A program made the translations under genes and the position numbers. Shown in pieces: positions 18,195 through 26,992 of a stretch of DNA of 64,000 bases. Position 1 is the first letter of the stretch, and every line of letters begins with the position of its first letter. The stretch is from Fibrella aestuarina BUZ 2 (lineage in GTDB: Bacteria; Bacteroidota; Bacteroidia; Cytophagales; Spirosomataceae), in assembly GCF_000331105.1 (NCBI RefSeq), contig NC_020054.1:3594478-3658477 (forward strand), read 5' to 3'. Below the pieces are notes generated by a model. That model had not been told where the DNA came from, ran no database searches, and saw nothing but the letters and a program-made list of their open reading frames with translations.

Positions 18195-20957
18195 TCAGAA
18201 GCGAAAGTTGTAGGTCAGCGTTGGAATGGGCTGGCCAAAGATGGAAAGTTGATACCCCCGGATGCGCCCGTTTGCCGACGTGAAATAAACCGAATAGGCG
18301 TTGCGACGGCCCGTCAGGTTATACACGCCCAGCGTCCAGGAGCTGTGCGCCAGCTTCCTGATTTTGTGGTTGCCTTCGATGTTCAGCGACAGGTCGGTGC
18401 GGAAATAGTCGGGAATACGATACTGATTGCGTTCCGAATAAAAGACCCGCTCGGTGCCGTCGATCACGTACCGGGCCAGTGGGAGCGTAATGGGCCGGCC
18501 GGTGCTGTAGGTGGCATTGACCGAGATGCTCAGCCGCCGGTTGATCTTGTAATTGCCAATCAGCGTGACGTCGTGGGGTTTATCGTAGCTGCTCGGGTAA
18601 TAGCTGCCGTTGTTGACCGATTCGGCCGTGTAGGGCGTCACAGTGCGCAGGAGCGAGCGGGCGTAGGTGTAGCTGAGCCAGCCGTTGAGTTTGCCGCTTT
18701 GCTTTTTGAGCATCACCTCCACACCATAAGCCACCCCCTCAGCGCTTACCAGATCGGTTTCCAGGTGTTGGTTGAGCAGCAACGTACCCCCGCTCCGGAA
18801 ATCGAGCTGGTTTTGCAGGGTGCGGTAATACCCCTCCACCGACAGCTCGATGGTGCTGGCCCGCAGGTTCTGGTAAAACCCAAGCGAATACTGATCGCCC
18901 ACCTGCGGTTTCAGGTACGTGTCGCTCAGCTTGTAGATATCGAGCGGCGAAACGGCTACGGTATTCGACAGCATGTGCAGGTACTGGCGCATGCGGTTGT
19001 AGCTGGCTTTCACCGACAGGTTATCGGTGATCAGGTAGCGCACGCCCAGCCGGTATTCGAGCCCCCCGTTGGTGGATACCGTACTTCCCGCCCCATACTG
19101 GAGCGTGTCGGTGATGGTGCGTTCGGTGCGGGCCTGGTTGGGGGCGTAGGTAAAGACGCGGCTTGGGCCAAGGTTCATGAACAGCGAATAGCGCAGCCCC
19201 CCGTTGATCGACAGCCGGGGCGTCACGTCGAAACGGTCGTTGATGTACACCGCGTTTTCGAGGCCCTGTTCGTTGGGTACCACCGACGGCTGAATGAGCG
19301 AGGCCTCGCCGGTGGGTTGCAGGTTGCCGGGCCGCAGGCTGTAGTGCGTGGTGCCAATACCGAAATCGACCACGTGACTGGGATTCGGGAAGTAGGCAAA
19401 GTCGATCTTAGCCGCACTCTGCCGAATGTCGAACCCGAAGCGGAAACCCTCCGTCGGCTTTTTGTCGCTCGACACGCCGTAGTTGTAGCGGCTGTAGGTG
19501 CCCGTCGTGACCGCGTACAGCTTGTTGGAAAAGACGTGCTTCCATTTGGCCGAAACAACCTGGTTCTGATAGGTATACAGGCTGTCGCCGCCAATTTTGA
19601 ACTGATCGCGGCTGAGGTAGGCAGTCAGGTAAAAGCTGTTTTTGTCGCTGGCTTCGTGCGTAATGCCCAGATTCACGTCGTAAAAAGCGGCCTGGCCGTT
19701 GTTATAGGTGCCGTTGGGCAATTGGCGCAGCAGCCAGTCGGAATAGGTAGTGCGCCCGCCAATCAGAATGGACGTTTTGTCGGTTACCAGTGGTCCTTCG
19801 AGCGTAAGCCGCCCCGTGACGGGACCAACGCCACCCGCGCCGACCCATTTTTTCTTGTTGCCGTCGCGGGTCGTGATGTCGAGTACCGACGACAGCCGAC
19901 CCCCAAACCGGGCCGGAATGGCACTTTTATACAGATCGACACTTTTGATGATGTCGGGGTTGAAGGCTGAAAAGAAACCGAACAGGTGCGACGGGTTGTA
20001 GATGGTGGCGTCGTTGAACAGGATGAGGTTTTGCCCCGCCGAGCCGCCCCGCACGTTGAACCCAACGGTGCCTTCGCCCACCGATTTAACGCCCGGCAGG
20101 GTCAGCACCACCCGGATGAGATCCGCTTCGCCCAACACGGTGGGTACCTGTTTAATGGTCTTGATGTCGAGCCGTTCGGAGCCCATCTGGGTGCTGGCTA
20201 CGTTTACGTCTTTGCGGGAGTTGATAGTCACCTCGCGCAGGGGCACCACGACCTCGTCCATGTCGAGGTCGAGCTTGCCATCGCTCCAGATCACGACCTG
20301 CCGCTTCGTGTCGAGCAGGCCAATGCTCCGAAACGTCAGCTCGTGTCGGCCACGCGGCATGGGCAGGCTATAGTAGCCGTAGGCGTCCGTGACCACGCCC
20401 GTGCGCGGTTTGTCGAGCATGACCGTTACGCCCACGGCCGGTTCTCCCGTGGTGGCGTTGCGGATCCGTCCCGCCAGGGTGGCATTGCCCCCGCGTCCGG
20501 CGTTGGCCCGCTGCCCAATCTCCACGACTCGCGTTTCCAGGGATAACCGGGCTTTGTCGCGAACGGCCCCAAATTCGACCGCCACCGTGTCGCCCGGCCC
20601 ATTCCCCGCCCCCCGATCAAAGTAATTAGGCGGTAGTTCAGTGCGGATGGCCTGGTCGGCCGTGATGAATACGCGCTGTTTCTGGTCGATGGCAAAGCGC
20701 AGGTTCGTACCCGCCAACACCTGATTGAGTACGGGCGCCAGCGGCTGATTGGTCGCCTGCACACGTACCTGAAGGCTGTCGACGTCGCGGCGGGCGTAGA
20801 AAAACCGGTAGGGCGTCTGGGCCTCCACCTGCTTCACAAACTGCTCAAAAGGCACACCGGCAAACGATCCGCTGACCGTGGGCTGGGTCTGGGCACAGGC
20901 CCAGCCACTCACCCCCAGGTAAACGACGACAAGAAAGAGACGGTAGAGGTTGGTCAT
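18195..20957 (-). CDS. TonB-dependent outer-membrane receptor with STN and carboxypeptidase-regulatory domains
   Basis: A 920-residue protein with a signal peptide (residues 1-22, ending WACAQ). The STN domain spans about 30-105, which in other receptors allows signalling to a FecR-type anti-sigma factor. A carboxypeptidase-like regulatory domain is at about 160-235. The plug (about 265-375) contains FNVRGGSAGQNLILFND, and the remaining 540 residues form the 22-strand barrel ending in LTYNFRF. No FecR or sigma gene is adjacent. It overlaps the upstream hypothetical gene by 4 nt and precedes DUF4249. It takes up an unidentified ligand across the outer membrane. Confidence 0.95.
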   Translation of the reverse strand: MTNLYRLFLVVVYLGVSGWACAQTQPTVSGSFAGVPFEQFVKQVEAQTPYRFFYARRDVDSLQVRVQATNQPLAPVLNQVLAGTNLRFAIDQKQRVFITADQAIRTELPPNYFDRGAGNGPGDTVAVEFGAVRDKARLSLETRVVEIGQRANAGRGGNATLAGRIRNATTGEPAVGVTVMLDKPRTGVVTDAYGYYSLPMPRGRHELTFRSIGLLDTKRQVVIWSDGKLDLDMDEVVVPLREVTINSRKDVNVASTQMGSERLDIKTIKQVPTVLGEADLIRVVLTLPGVKSVGEGTVGFNVRGGSAGQNLILFNDATIYNPSHLFGFFSAFNPDIIKSVDLYKSAIPARFGGRLSSVLDITTRDGNKKKWVGAGGVGPVTGRLTLEGPLVTDKTSILIGGRTTYSDWLLRQLPNGTYNNGQAAFYDVNLGITHEASDKNSFYLTAYLSRDQFKIGGDSLYTYQNQVVSAKWKHVFSNKLYAVTTGTYSRYNYGVSSDKKPTEGFRFGFDIRQSAAKIDFAYFPNPSHVVDFGIGTTHYSLRPGNLQPTGEASLIQPSVVPNEQGLENAVYINDRFDVTPRLSINGGLRYSLFMNLGPSRVFTYAPNQARTERTITDTLQYGAGSTVSTNGGLEYRLGVRYLITDNLSVKASYNRMRQYLHMLSNTVAVSPLDIYKLSDTYLKPQVGDQYSLGFYQNLRASTIELSVEGYYRTLQNQLDFRSGGTLLLNQHLETDLVSAEGVAYGVEVMLKKQSGKLNGWLSYTYARSLLRTVTPYTAESVNNGSYYPSSYDKPHDVTLIGNYKINRRLSISVNATYSTGRPITLPLARYVIDGTERVFYSERNQYRIPDYFRTDLSLNIEGNHKIRKLAHSSWTLGVYNLTGRRNAYSVYFTSANGRIRGYQLSIFGQPIPTLTYNFRF

Positions 20958-21673
20958 TGGGGCTTGTTTAGTTCGTCGTAACGTTGAGCCAGTGCCTGTA
21001 GGGCTAGTTCCGGGTCTTCCTTGAAACGAGCCTTCTGCTCGCGGGCATAGGCCGTTAGTTCTTTCCGCCGATCGGCCAGTAGTTTCACCAGCGCTTTTCG
21101 GGAGCCTACTTTTACATACTCACCCTGTCGGTAGACGTAGTAGGTGGTGGTCAGCAGGTATTCGCCGAAGTTGTTCGGCACGGAGCCAATCAGGATTTTC
21201 TTCGTGTGGCGCGCCAGCAGGCGGGAGGGACCGTCGTAGAGCAGATCGTAATAACCGGCGGGCAGGCGCGATTGGGTGGTGTCGGTGAGCCGGATGAAGG
21301 TGTGGTTCAGCAGGTGAAACGACTGAATGGTTTCGCCGCGGGGCACCATCCAGTACCCCGCCCGGTGGTCGGCTACCAGCGCATCATCGACCAGATCGTA
21401 ATGGATTGGCAATGTATAGGACTTGCCACCTGCCTCAACGCGGCCTCGGACGGCGCTGTCGGTGCCAAAGTAAGCGTGACCCCGTAGCCGCCGGTCGTGG
21501 CTAATGTACTGAACGCCATTAAAGAGCCCGTCCGTAGTGGAGTCGGCCCGCTCCGCCCGTTGCAGGGCAAACTGAATGGCGTCGTGGCGGAAGGCCGTGT
21601 CGGGGCGGGCCGTCTGTCCAAAACCAGGAATAAGCTGTTGAGTAAGGCAACACAGAAAAAAGAGGAAGCGCAT
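20954..21673 (-). CDS. Exported protein of unknown function, first gene of the TonB-receptor operon
   Basis: A 239-residue protein with a signal peptide (residues 1-20, ending PGFGQ). The mature part has no motif I recognise; the last 40 residues are charged and probably helical. Its stop overlaps the TonB receptor start (ATGA), so it is co-translated and probably shares the receptor's function. Confidence 0.7.
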   Translation of the reverse strand: MRFLFFLCCLTQQLIPGFGQTARPDTAFRHDAIQFALQRAERADSTTDGLFNGVQYISHDRRLRGHAYFGTDSAVRGRVEAGGKSYTLPIHYDLVDDALVADHRAGYWMVPRGETIQSFHLLNHTFIRLTDTTQSRLPAGYYDLLYDGPSRLLARHTKKILIGSVPNNFGEYLLTTTYYVYRQGEYVKVGSRKALVKLLADRRKELTAYAREQKARFKEDPELALQALAQRYDELNKPQ

Positions 21674-21714
21674 AGTGGTCCAAATACCGAAACAACGGGC
21701 GCTAAAACAAGTAA

Positions 21715-21742
21715 AACCCCGCCGGATTTACTCGGCGGGGTT
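21715..21742 (-). terminator. Terminator of the ice-binding-type gene
   Basis: 10-bp GC-rich arms at 21715-21724 and 21733-21742. On the minus strand the stem is followed by a short T-run. Confidence 0.8.
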
Positions 21743-21852
21743 AACAAAGTTGCCATTTGCGTAAACGTTGCGCTGTGGAGCGTGTACTCAATCGGATTTG
21801 ACTCCGTACAGGCACGTACCTGAAGTTGGGTTGGTGGGGTTTCGGGCCGCAG

Positions 21853-24039
21853 CTACCGGACGCCGGAACCCTTCGTCTTGTGCAGGACAATCGGTACGCA
21901 GATTTGGGTTGGACAATCACAGGTGGCCGGGAACAAGGTCACGGTAACGTCGGTAAAACAACCGCCGCTGTTGGTAACCCGAACGGTATACGCCTGCGCC
22001 GTTACCGGATTGGGCAGGGTGGTCGCGATCAGGCCGTTGGCCGGAATCAGCTGGGGAGCGCCTGAGAGTACATTGGCGGCGTCGAACGTAGCCCCAGCCG
22101 AATATTGAAACGTGTGGGTCGTATCGAACCCGCTCAGCACAAGCCGCCCGTTTGCCTGAACACTATTGCCGATGCAGGTGGCTGCAATGGTAATTGCCTG
22201 AAAGACAGGTGCGGTGTCAGCTTCAACGATAAACGGACAGCACGAAAAGTTGGGGCACTGGCTACCGGCTTGGTCGATACCGAGGCTGTACGAACCTGGC
22301 TCACTGACGATCAGTTCATTCGTGGTTTGGCCCGCAATCAGTACCCCGTCTTTAAACCAGCGGTAACTGGCGCTGCCCGCTGGCACCGAAAGCAAATACC
22401 GGTCGCCCGCGCAAAGCTTAACCGGTACCGACGTACACACCCGAACGGTATCGCCCGGAATAAACGCGGTGTTGTACAGAATGCCGGGCTGGTCGGCGGT
22501 AGCCTGGAAGGTAAGGCTCAGACTCTGCCCGGCCGCTAGGGTCGCAATGAGCCAGCTGCTGATTGGTGAGCCGGGGGTAAACGTGGTACCGGCGGGTACC
22601 GTGGCGGAATTGGGTACGTAGGTGAGGCCCGCAGTGGTCGAATCGCGGACCAGCACGTTGCTGGCCGGGCCATTCCCCGTATTAGACAGCACAAGGGTAT
22701 ACGTGAGGGTGTTGCCCTGCCGGATGACCGAGCGATCGACCGATAGGCTGAGCGTCAGGCTGGGGGCCACCACAACGTACCCGGCGTTGACCGTTGTGTT
22801 GCCCGGCGCCAGGGTCAATGGGCCCGAAACGCCGCCCGACGGGGCCGTGACCGAATAACCGGTTGGCGTGGTGAAGCTCAGCGAGTAGACACCGCCAGCA
22901 GTGAGGCCGCTGAAACTGTAAACGCCGGCTGCGTTGGTCGTGGTCGATTCCACGGCGGTACCGCTGCTATTGAGCAACGAGACCACGACCCCGGCAAGTG
23001 GTGGTTCGCTTCCGTCCCGAACCCCGTTTGCGTTGCTGTCGGTGTAGGTAAGGCCGCTCAGACTGGCCGGCGATGAAGGAGCCGACGTGCAGGAGGCCGG
23101 GGCGGTGTAGGTAACACTGGCCGAGCTACAGCCCGGACCGGTTACCACGACGGTGCGCGAACCCATTCCCGACAGCAGGGCTGGCAGACCAAACGCAACG
23201 GACGATTGCCCCGTCGCGACCGAAACCGTGGTCGTGCTGCTGCCGTCGGTGATGGTGAACGTACCTGCCACGGCGGCTGTGAGCGACAGGGTGCCTGTCA
23301 GGTCGTAGGTATTCGTGGCTGTATTGCAGGTGGGTTGCGAGGTTATGGCCACCGATACGCCTGTAGCGTAGTTGGTTACGCTATTATCGCTGATGGAAAT
23401 AGCCCCGGCAACGGATAGGGCCCTGCCCTCAAGGGTAGCCCCTGCCAGCAGGCTGATGGCACCGTTGGCCAGAATAGTCCCCCTGAACAGAGAGCCAACG
23501 CCGAGGTCAACCGCACCATTGACCTGAAAATAAACGTCATTGAGACAAGCTCCATTCGTCAGCGTAATGGTTGAACCCGTGTTGGTTGTCAGCGCGCTGT
23601 TGAGTTTAATAATGTACGTACCTGGCCCATTCAGCGTCAGCGTACCGTTGATCGACGAGGGCGAGGCGGTAGGCTGGCAGTAGATGCCCGGCGTCAGCAC
23701 CTGCCCGTTGCCCAGCGTTGCCCCGATGACCGTGCCGCAGCCAAGCGCCGCTACCGAAGCATAGGCGGCCGTAATGTCGGTGGCTGCCTGATTGGCCTGC
23801 GTGCTACCCGGCAGCCGTATTTGTCCAACCACCGACCCCGGCGGGAAGGCGGTAAACGAACCCACGTTCGTGCCCACATCGCCGATCACGGTGGCGGCAC
23901 CTGTGCTGGAAAAAGCGCCGTTGGCCGTAAAAAGCGCAAACGTCGACGCCGTGCCCAGGTTGGGTGCCTGCCCAAACCCGAGTGCGGGCAACACCAGCAG
24001 GAGCGCATGCGTGAGAAGCGAGCGTAGTTCTTTCTTCAT
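21853..24039 (-). CDS. DUF3494 ice-binding-type protein with SdrD-B-like and DUF11-like repeats
   Basis: A 728-residue secreted protein. The signal peptide is residues 1-24 (ending GFGQ). Residues about 27-215 match the DUF3494 ice-binding beta-solenoid family, with LGTASTFALFTANGAFSSTG, VIGDVGTN and GTYIIKLNSALTT. An Ig-like segment (about 230-325), a SdrD B-like domain (about 335-425, SGLTYTDSNANGVRDGSEP), a DUF11-like domain (about 430-520) and Cys-rich Ig-like modules follow. The short tail CPTQICVPIVLHKTKG is reminiscent of other Spirosoma-type surface proteins; no standard T9SS domain is visible. It may bind ice or act as an adhesin; DUF3494 proteins need not all bind ice. Confidence 0.83.
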   Translation of the reverse strand: MKKELRSLLTHALLLVLPALGFGQAPNLGTASTFALFTANGAFSSTGAATVIGDVGTNVGSFTAFPPGSVVGQIRLPGSTQANQAATDITAAYASVAALGCGTVIGATLGNGQVLTPGIYCQPTASPSSINGTLTLNGPGTYIIKLNSALTTNTGSTITLTNGACLNDVYFQVNGAVDLGVGSLFRGTILANGAISLLAGATLEGRALSVAGAISISDNSVTNYATGVSVAITSQPTCNTATNTYDLTGTLSLTAAVAGTFTITDGSSTTTVSVATGQSSVAFGLPALLSGMGSRTVVVTGPGCSSASVTYTAPASCTSAPSSPASLSGLTYTDSNANGVRDGSEPPLAGVVVSLLNSSGTAVESTTTNAAGVYSFSGLTAGGVYSLSFTTPTGYSVTAPSGGVSGPLTLAPGNTTVNAGYVVVAPSLTLSLSVDRSVIRQGNTLTYTLVLSNTGNGPASNVLVRDSTTAGLTYVPNSATVPAGTTFTPGSPISSWLIATLAAGQSLSLTFQATADQPGILYNTAFIPGDTVRVCTSVPVKLCAGDRYLLSVPAGSASYRWFKDGVLIAGQTTNELIVSEPGSYSLGIDQAGSQCPNFSCCPFIVEADTAPVFQAITIAATCIGNSVQANGRLVLSGFDTTHTFQYSAGATFDAANVLSGAPQLIPANGLIATTLPNPVTAQAYTVRVTNSGGCFTDVTVTLFPATCDCPTQICVPIVLHKTKGSGVR

Positions 24040-24671
24040 GATTGCAGAAATTGGTAAGCAGGACGCCTACTGTAATACGGTTAACTGGCTAGTGACTGAG
24101 TACCGGCTTCATGCAGAACGCAAGCGTTTTGCTTGTATACACCAGCCTAAATGAGCCTGGGTTGGGCCTGTATCAACGTGAAAAAGGAACTGAAGAAAGA
24201 AAGGAAGACCACCAAAATGAGGTGCCAAAAACAAGGTGCCAGCAAAGAAGAAACTAGTGGCGTACAGGGAAATAGCCTAGTAATGCTATGTATAATGTAA
24301 CCTCTACAAAAGTCAGGCCGCAATTGATTTACAGTTAAGAATGATGCGTAAACGTTGTTTAGGCTTATAAATTCTGATAGAATCTTATGGGTAACGAATC
24401 CTTTTCTATGTGTACAACAGGTAAAAAGTATTGTGCCAAAGAACCCGCGCCGATAGCCTTATCAGCCTGACGCGGCCGCTCATGCCGCCGGGCTCAACTA
24501 AACTGCTGGCATTGGGTATGGGTAAATACAGGCACCAAACAGAGACACGAGCAGCGGCCGAATCAGAATGATGGCATAAATCGCCGCTGACCGGCTAGCG
24601 GAAGGCGTTGTCACAAAAAAAGCCTGCCCCGCTAGCGGAACAGGCCTTTCTGGTAACTGTAAAAAGTAAGG
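24040..24671. other. 632-bp intergenic region without a recognisable gene
   Basis: This is the largest gap in the window, between the start of the ice-binding-type gene and the end of mqo. It is AT-richer than its surroundings between 24180 and 24440. I see no ORF of credible composition, no tRNA and no exact TAnnTTTG element on the minus strand. The mqo terminator occupies its right end. It presumably holds the promoter and leader of the ice-binding-type gene. Confidence 0.6.
24615..24645 (-). terminator. Terminator of mqo
   Basis: A GC-rich hairpin centred on GCTAGC. On the minus strand it is followed by a T7 run (A7 at 24615-24621). Confidence 0.75.
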
Positions 24672-26192
24672 TTATGTCGTGTACTCAAACTGGCTCAGGC
24701 CCAACACCTGCCCCGTATGCTGACGTACCTGCTGAAGCAGGGCCGCATCCTTGGCCAGCGACTGCCCAAAGCTCGGGATCATCTCCCGGAATTTGGCCTG
24801 CCAGGCTTCGGTTTGCATCTGTTCGGGGAAGCATTTGTTGAGCAGATCGATCATGATCGAAACGGCGGTTGACGCACCCGGCGAAGCCCCCAGCAGGGCC
24901 GCGATGCTGCCATCGGCGGCATTCACTACTTCGGTACCGAATTCGAGCACACCACCTTCTTCATCGTCTTTCTTGATGACCTGCACCCGTTGCCCGGCTA
25001 CTTCCAGTTCCCAATCGCCCATCTGAGCGTCGGGGAAATACTCGCGCAGGGCCGCCAGCCGGTCGTCGGGTGATTGCATCACCTGCTGAATCAGGTAGCG
25101 GGTCAAGGCCAGGTTGTGCATCCCGGCCATCAGCATCGGCGCGAGGTTGCTCATCTGAATCGACTTGGGCAGATCGGCATACGACCCGTTCTTCAGGAAC
25201 TTGGTCGAGAAACCGGCATACGGCCCAAACAGCAGTTCCTGTTTCCCGTCGATCATGCGCGTGTCGAGGTGCGGCACCGACATTGGCGGCGCCCCCACCG
25301 ACGCTTTGCCGTAGACTTTGGCGTGGTGCTGATCGATGATTGCCCGGTTGGTGCAACGCAGCCACTGCCCGCTGACGGGGAAGCCACCGTAGCCCTTGCT
25401 TTCGGGAATATTTGATTTTTCGAGTAGCCGCAGCGAACCGCCACCGGCACCGATAAAGACAAAATTGGCGTGCACGTCGCGCTCGGCCCCGGTCGTCACG
25501 TTTTCGACGCGGATCTTCCAGCCACCCAGCGTTTTCGACCGCCAGATTTCGCTCACATCGTGCGCAAAGTGCATCGACACGCCCGGCATTTCTTCCAGCC
25601 GCCGGAACATCGCCCGCGTGAGCGCCCCGAAGTTTACGTCGGTGCCAATCTCCATGCGGGTTGCCGCCACGGGCTGCGCCGGATCGCGGTGCTGCATCAC
25701 CAACGGCGTCCATTCGGCAATCTGCGCGGGATTTTCGCTGTACTGCATGCCCGCAAACAGGTGCGACTGTTGCATGGCCTCGTAGCGGCGGCGCAGGTAA
25801 CTGACGTTGTCATCGCCCCAGACAAAGCTCATGTGCGGAATCTGACGGATGAAGTTGGGGGCATCTTTCAGAAAACCTTCCTCGACCAGATGCGCCCAAA
25901 ACTGCTTCGACTGCTCGAACGACTCGGCGATTTTCACCGCCTTCGAGGTTTCGATGGTGCCGTCCTGCCGTTCGGGTGTGTAATTGAGTTCGCAAAAAGC
26001 CGAGTGGCCCGTGCCTGCGTTGTTCCAGGCGTCGGAGCTTTCTGCGGCGGCCTGATCGAGCCGCTCATAAATTTGGATGGTAATGTTGGGGTTAAGCTCT
26101 TTCAGCATTACCCCCAGGGTGGCACTCATGATACCCGCCCCGATTAAAATGACGTCAGAAGATTGAACGTGAGCGTCTTTACGTTTTCCCAT
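24672..26192 (-). CDS. mqo: Malate:quinone oxidoreductase
   Basis: A 506-residue peripheral membrane flavoprotein that oxidises L-malate to oxaloacetate and passes electrons to quinone. The FAD-binding N-terminus (VILIGAGIMSATLG) and family segments such as NNAGTGHSAFCELNYTP and GQRVQVIK are present. The open frame extends 87 codons further upstream, but that stretch overlaps the response-regulator gene at 26375-26824 and lacks family similarity. The ATG at 26192 gives the usual length. It complements fumC and may replace NAD-malate dehydrogenase; mdh is not in this window. Confidence 0.96.
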   Translation of the reverse strand: MGKRKDAHVQSSDVILIGAGIMSATLGVMLKELNPNITIQIYERLDQAAAESSDAWNNAGTGHSAFCELNYTPERQDGTIETSKAVKIAESFEQSKQFWAHLVEEGFLKDAPNFIRQIPHMSFVWGDDNVSYLRRRYEAMQQSHLFAGMQYSENPAQIAEWTPLVMQHRDPAQPVAATRMEIGTDVNFGALTRAMFRRLEEMPGVSMHFAHDVSEIWRSKTLGGWKIRVENVTTGAERDVHANFVFIGAGGGSLRLLEKSNIPESKGYGGFPVSGQWLRCTNRAIIDQHHAKVYGKASVGAPPMSVPHLDTRMIDGKQELLFGPYAGFSTKFLKNGSYADLPKSIQMSNLAPMLMAGMHNLALTRYLIQQVMQSPDDRLAALREYFPDAQMGDWELEVAGQRVQVIKKDDEEGGVLEFGTEVVNAADGSIAALLGASPGASTAVSIMIDLLNKCFPEQMQTEAWQAKFREMIPSFGQSLAKDAALLQQVRQHTGQVLGLSQFEYTT

Positions 26193-26374
26193 GCGATTAG
26201 TTGACCGGCCGTGGCCCGTCAGCATAAAGACCAAAATCAGGGTCGGCTTGTTCCTAAAAAAAGCAGTTTCTGCGGATTTCATTTCCCGATAGCAACCTGT
26301 CGAGAAGAAGTTGGACGATGGGCAGGTTTGCCCTTTAAAAGCAACGGGAAATGGACCTAACAGCGTCGCTGCTG

Positions 26375-26824
26375 TTACCACAAGCTCGTCAGCGTATTGC
26401 AGTAGGCTTGCCAGCCCACGGTGGTTGTGGGCTTGATCAGGTACGTTAGGCAACCGCGCCGGTACGCTGCGCGGATATCGTCCTGATCGTTGGAGGCGCT
26501 GAGGATAATCACGGGAATACGGTTGAAGGGCGGCGGCAGTTGCTGAATGCCCAGCAGGGTGTGCCAGCCATCTTCGCGGCGGGGCAGGTACAGGTCGAGC
26601 AGAATGAGTTTGGGCATTGCCCAGGGCTGATGCGCATGCGACTCCAGGTAAACGAGCGCTTCGACGCCCGTAGCGGCCGGGATGACTTTCAGGTTGGGCA
26701 ACCCCCGCCGGATAGCCTGATGCAACAGGGCGAGTTGATCGATATTATCGTCAATGAGCATAACCTGCGTCTGCCGGACGTCAGGCTTAGGGTGGAAACC
26801 AGGGTTATTGAGGGAAGGTGTCAT
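26375..26824 (-). CDS. Single-domain response regulator (receiver only)
   Basis: A 149-residue receiver domain with an acidic pair in MLIDDN, phospho-acceptor Asp in ILLDLYLP, a Ser in the ILSAS strand and Lys in LIKPT. There is no output domain. The insertion RREDGWH after the phospho-acceptor strand is typical of receiver proteins of the Rcp/CheY-like cyanobacterial-phytochrome type. No kinase gene is adjacent, so the partner is unknown. Confidence 0.92.
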   Translation of the reverse strand: MTPSLNNPGFHPKPDVRQTQVMLIDDNIDQLALLHQAIRRGLPNLKVIPAATGVEALVYLESHAHQPWAMPKLILLDLYLPRREDGWHTLLGIQQLPPPFNRIPVIILSASNDQDDIRAAYRRGCLTYLIKPTTTVGWQAYCNTLTSLW

Positions 26825-26992
26825 TACGAAACTGGGTTGCTGGGTTTCGCAATTAAACTATGGGCTTTGTCTAGTAATACCAATAAATTAAGTGTACTGG
26901 CCAAAAAAATGATCGACTGGTACGTCTGTATCTAATTGATAGATTGGCTGTTGCTGCTTACATATTGGTTGGAATAGGCCCAGCCAAGTTTA

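Noticed and set aside
18249..19970. 573-codon open frame antisense to the TonB receptor
   Set aside because: Antisense shadow caused by high GC at third positions. The receptor domains on the minus strand are complete.
21853..24039. T9SS C-terminal sorting domain on the ice-binding-type protein
   Set aside because: The last 80 residues lack the typical beta-rich ending and Lys/Arg-rich terminus seen in the nuclease; only a short Cys-containing tail is present.
26193..26453. 87-codon N-terminal extension of mqo
   Set aside because: It overlaps the response regulator gene in another frame and precedes the true FAD-binding start. The residues do not resemble a leader peptide.
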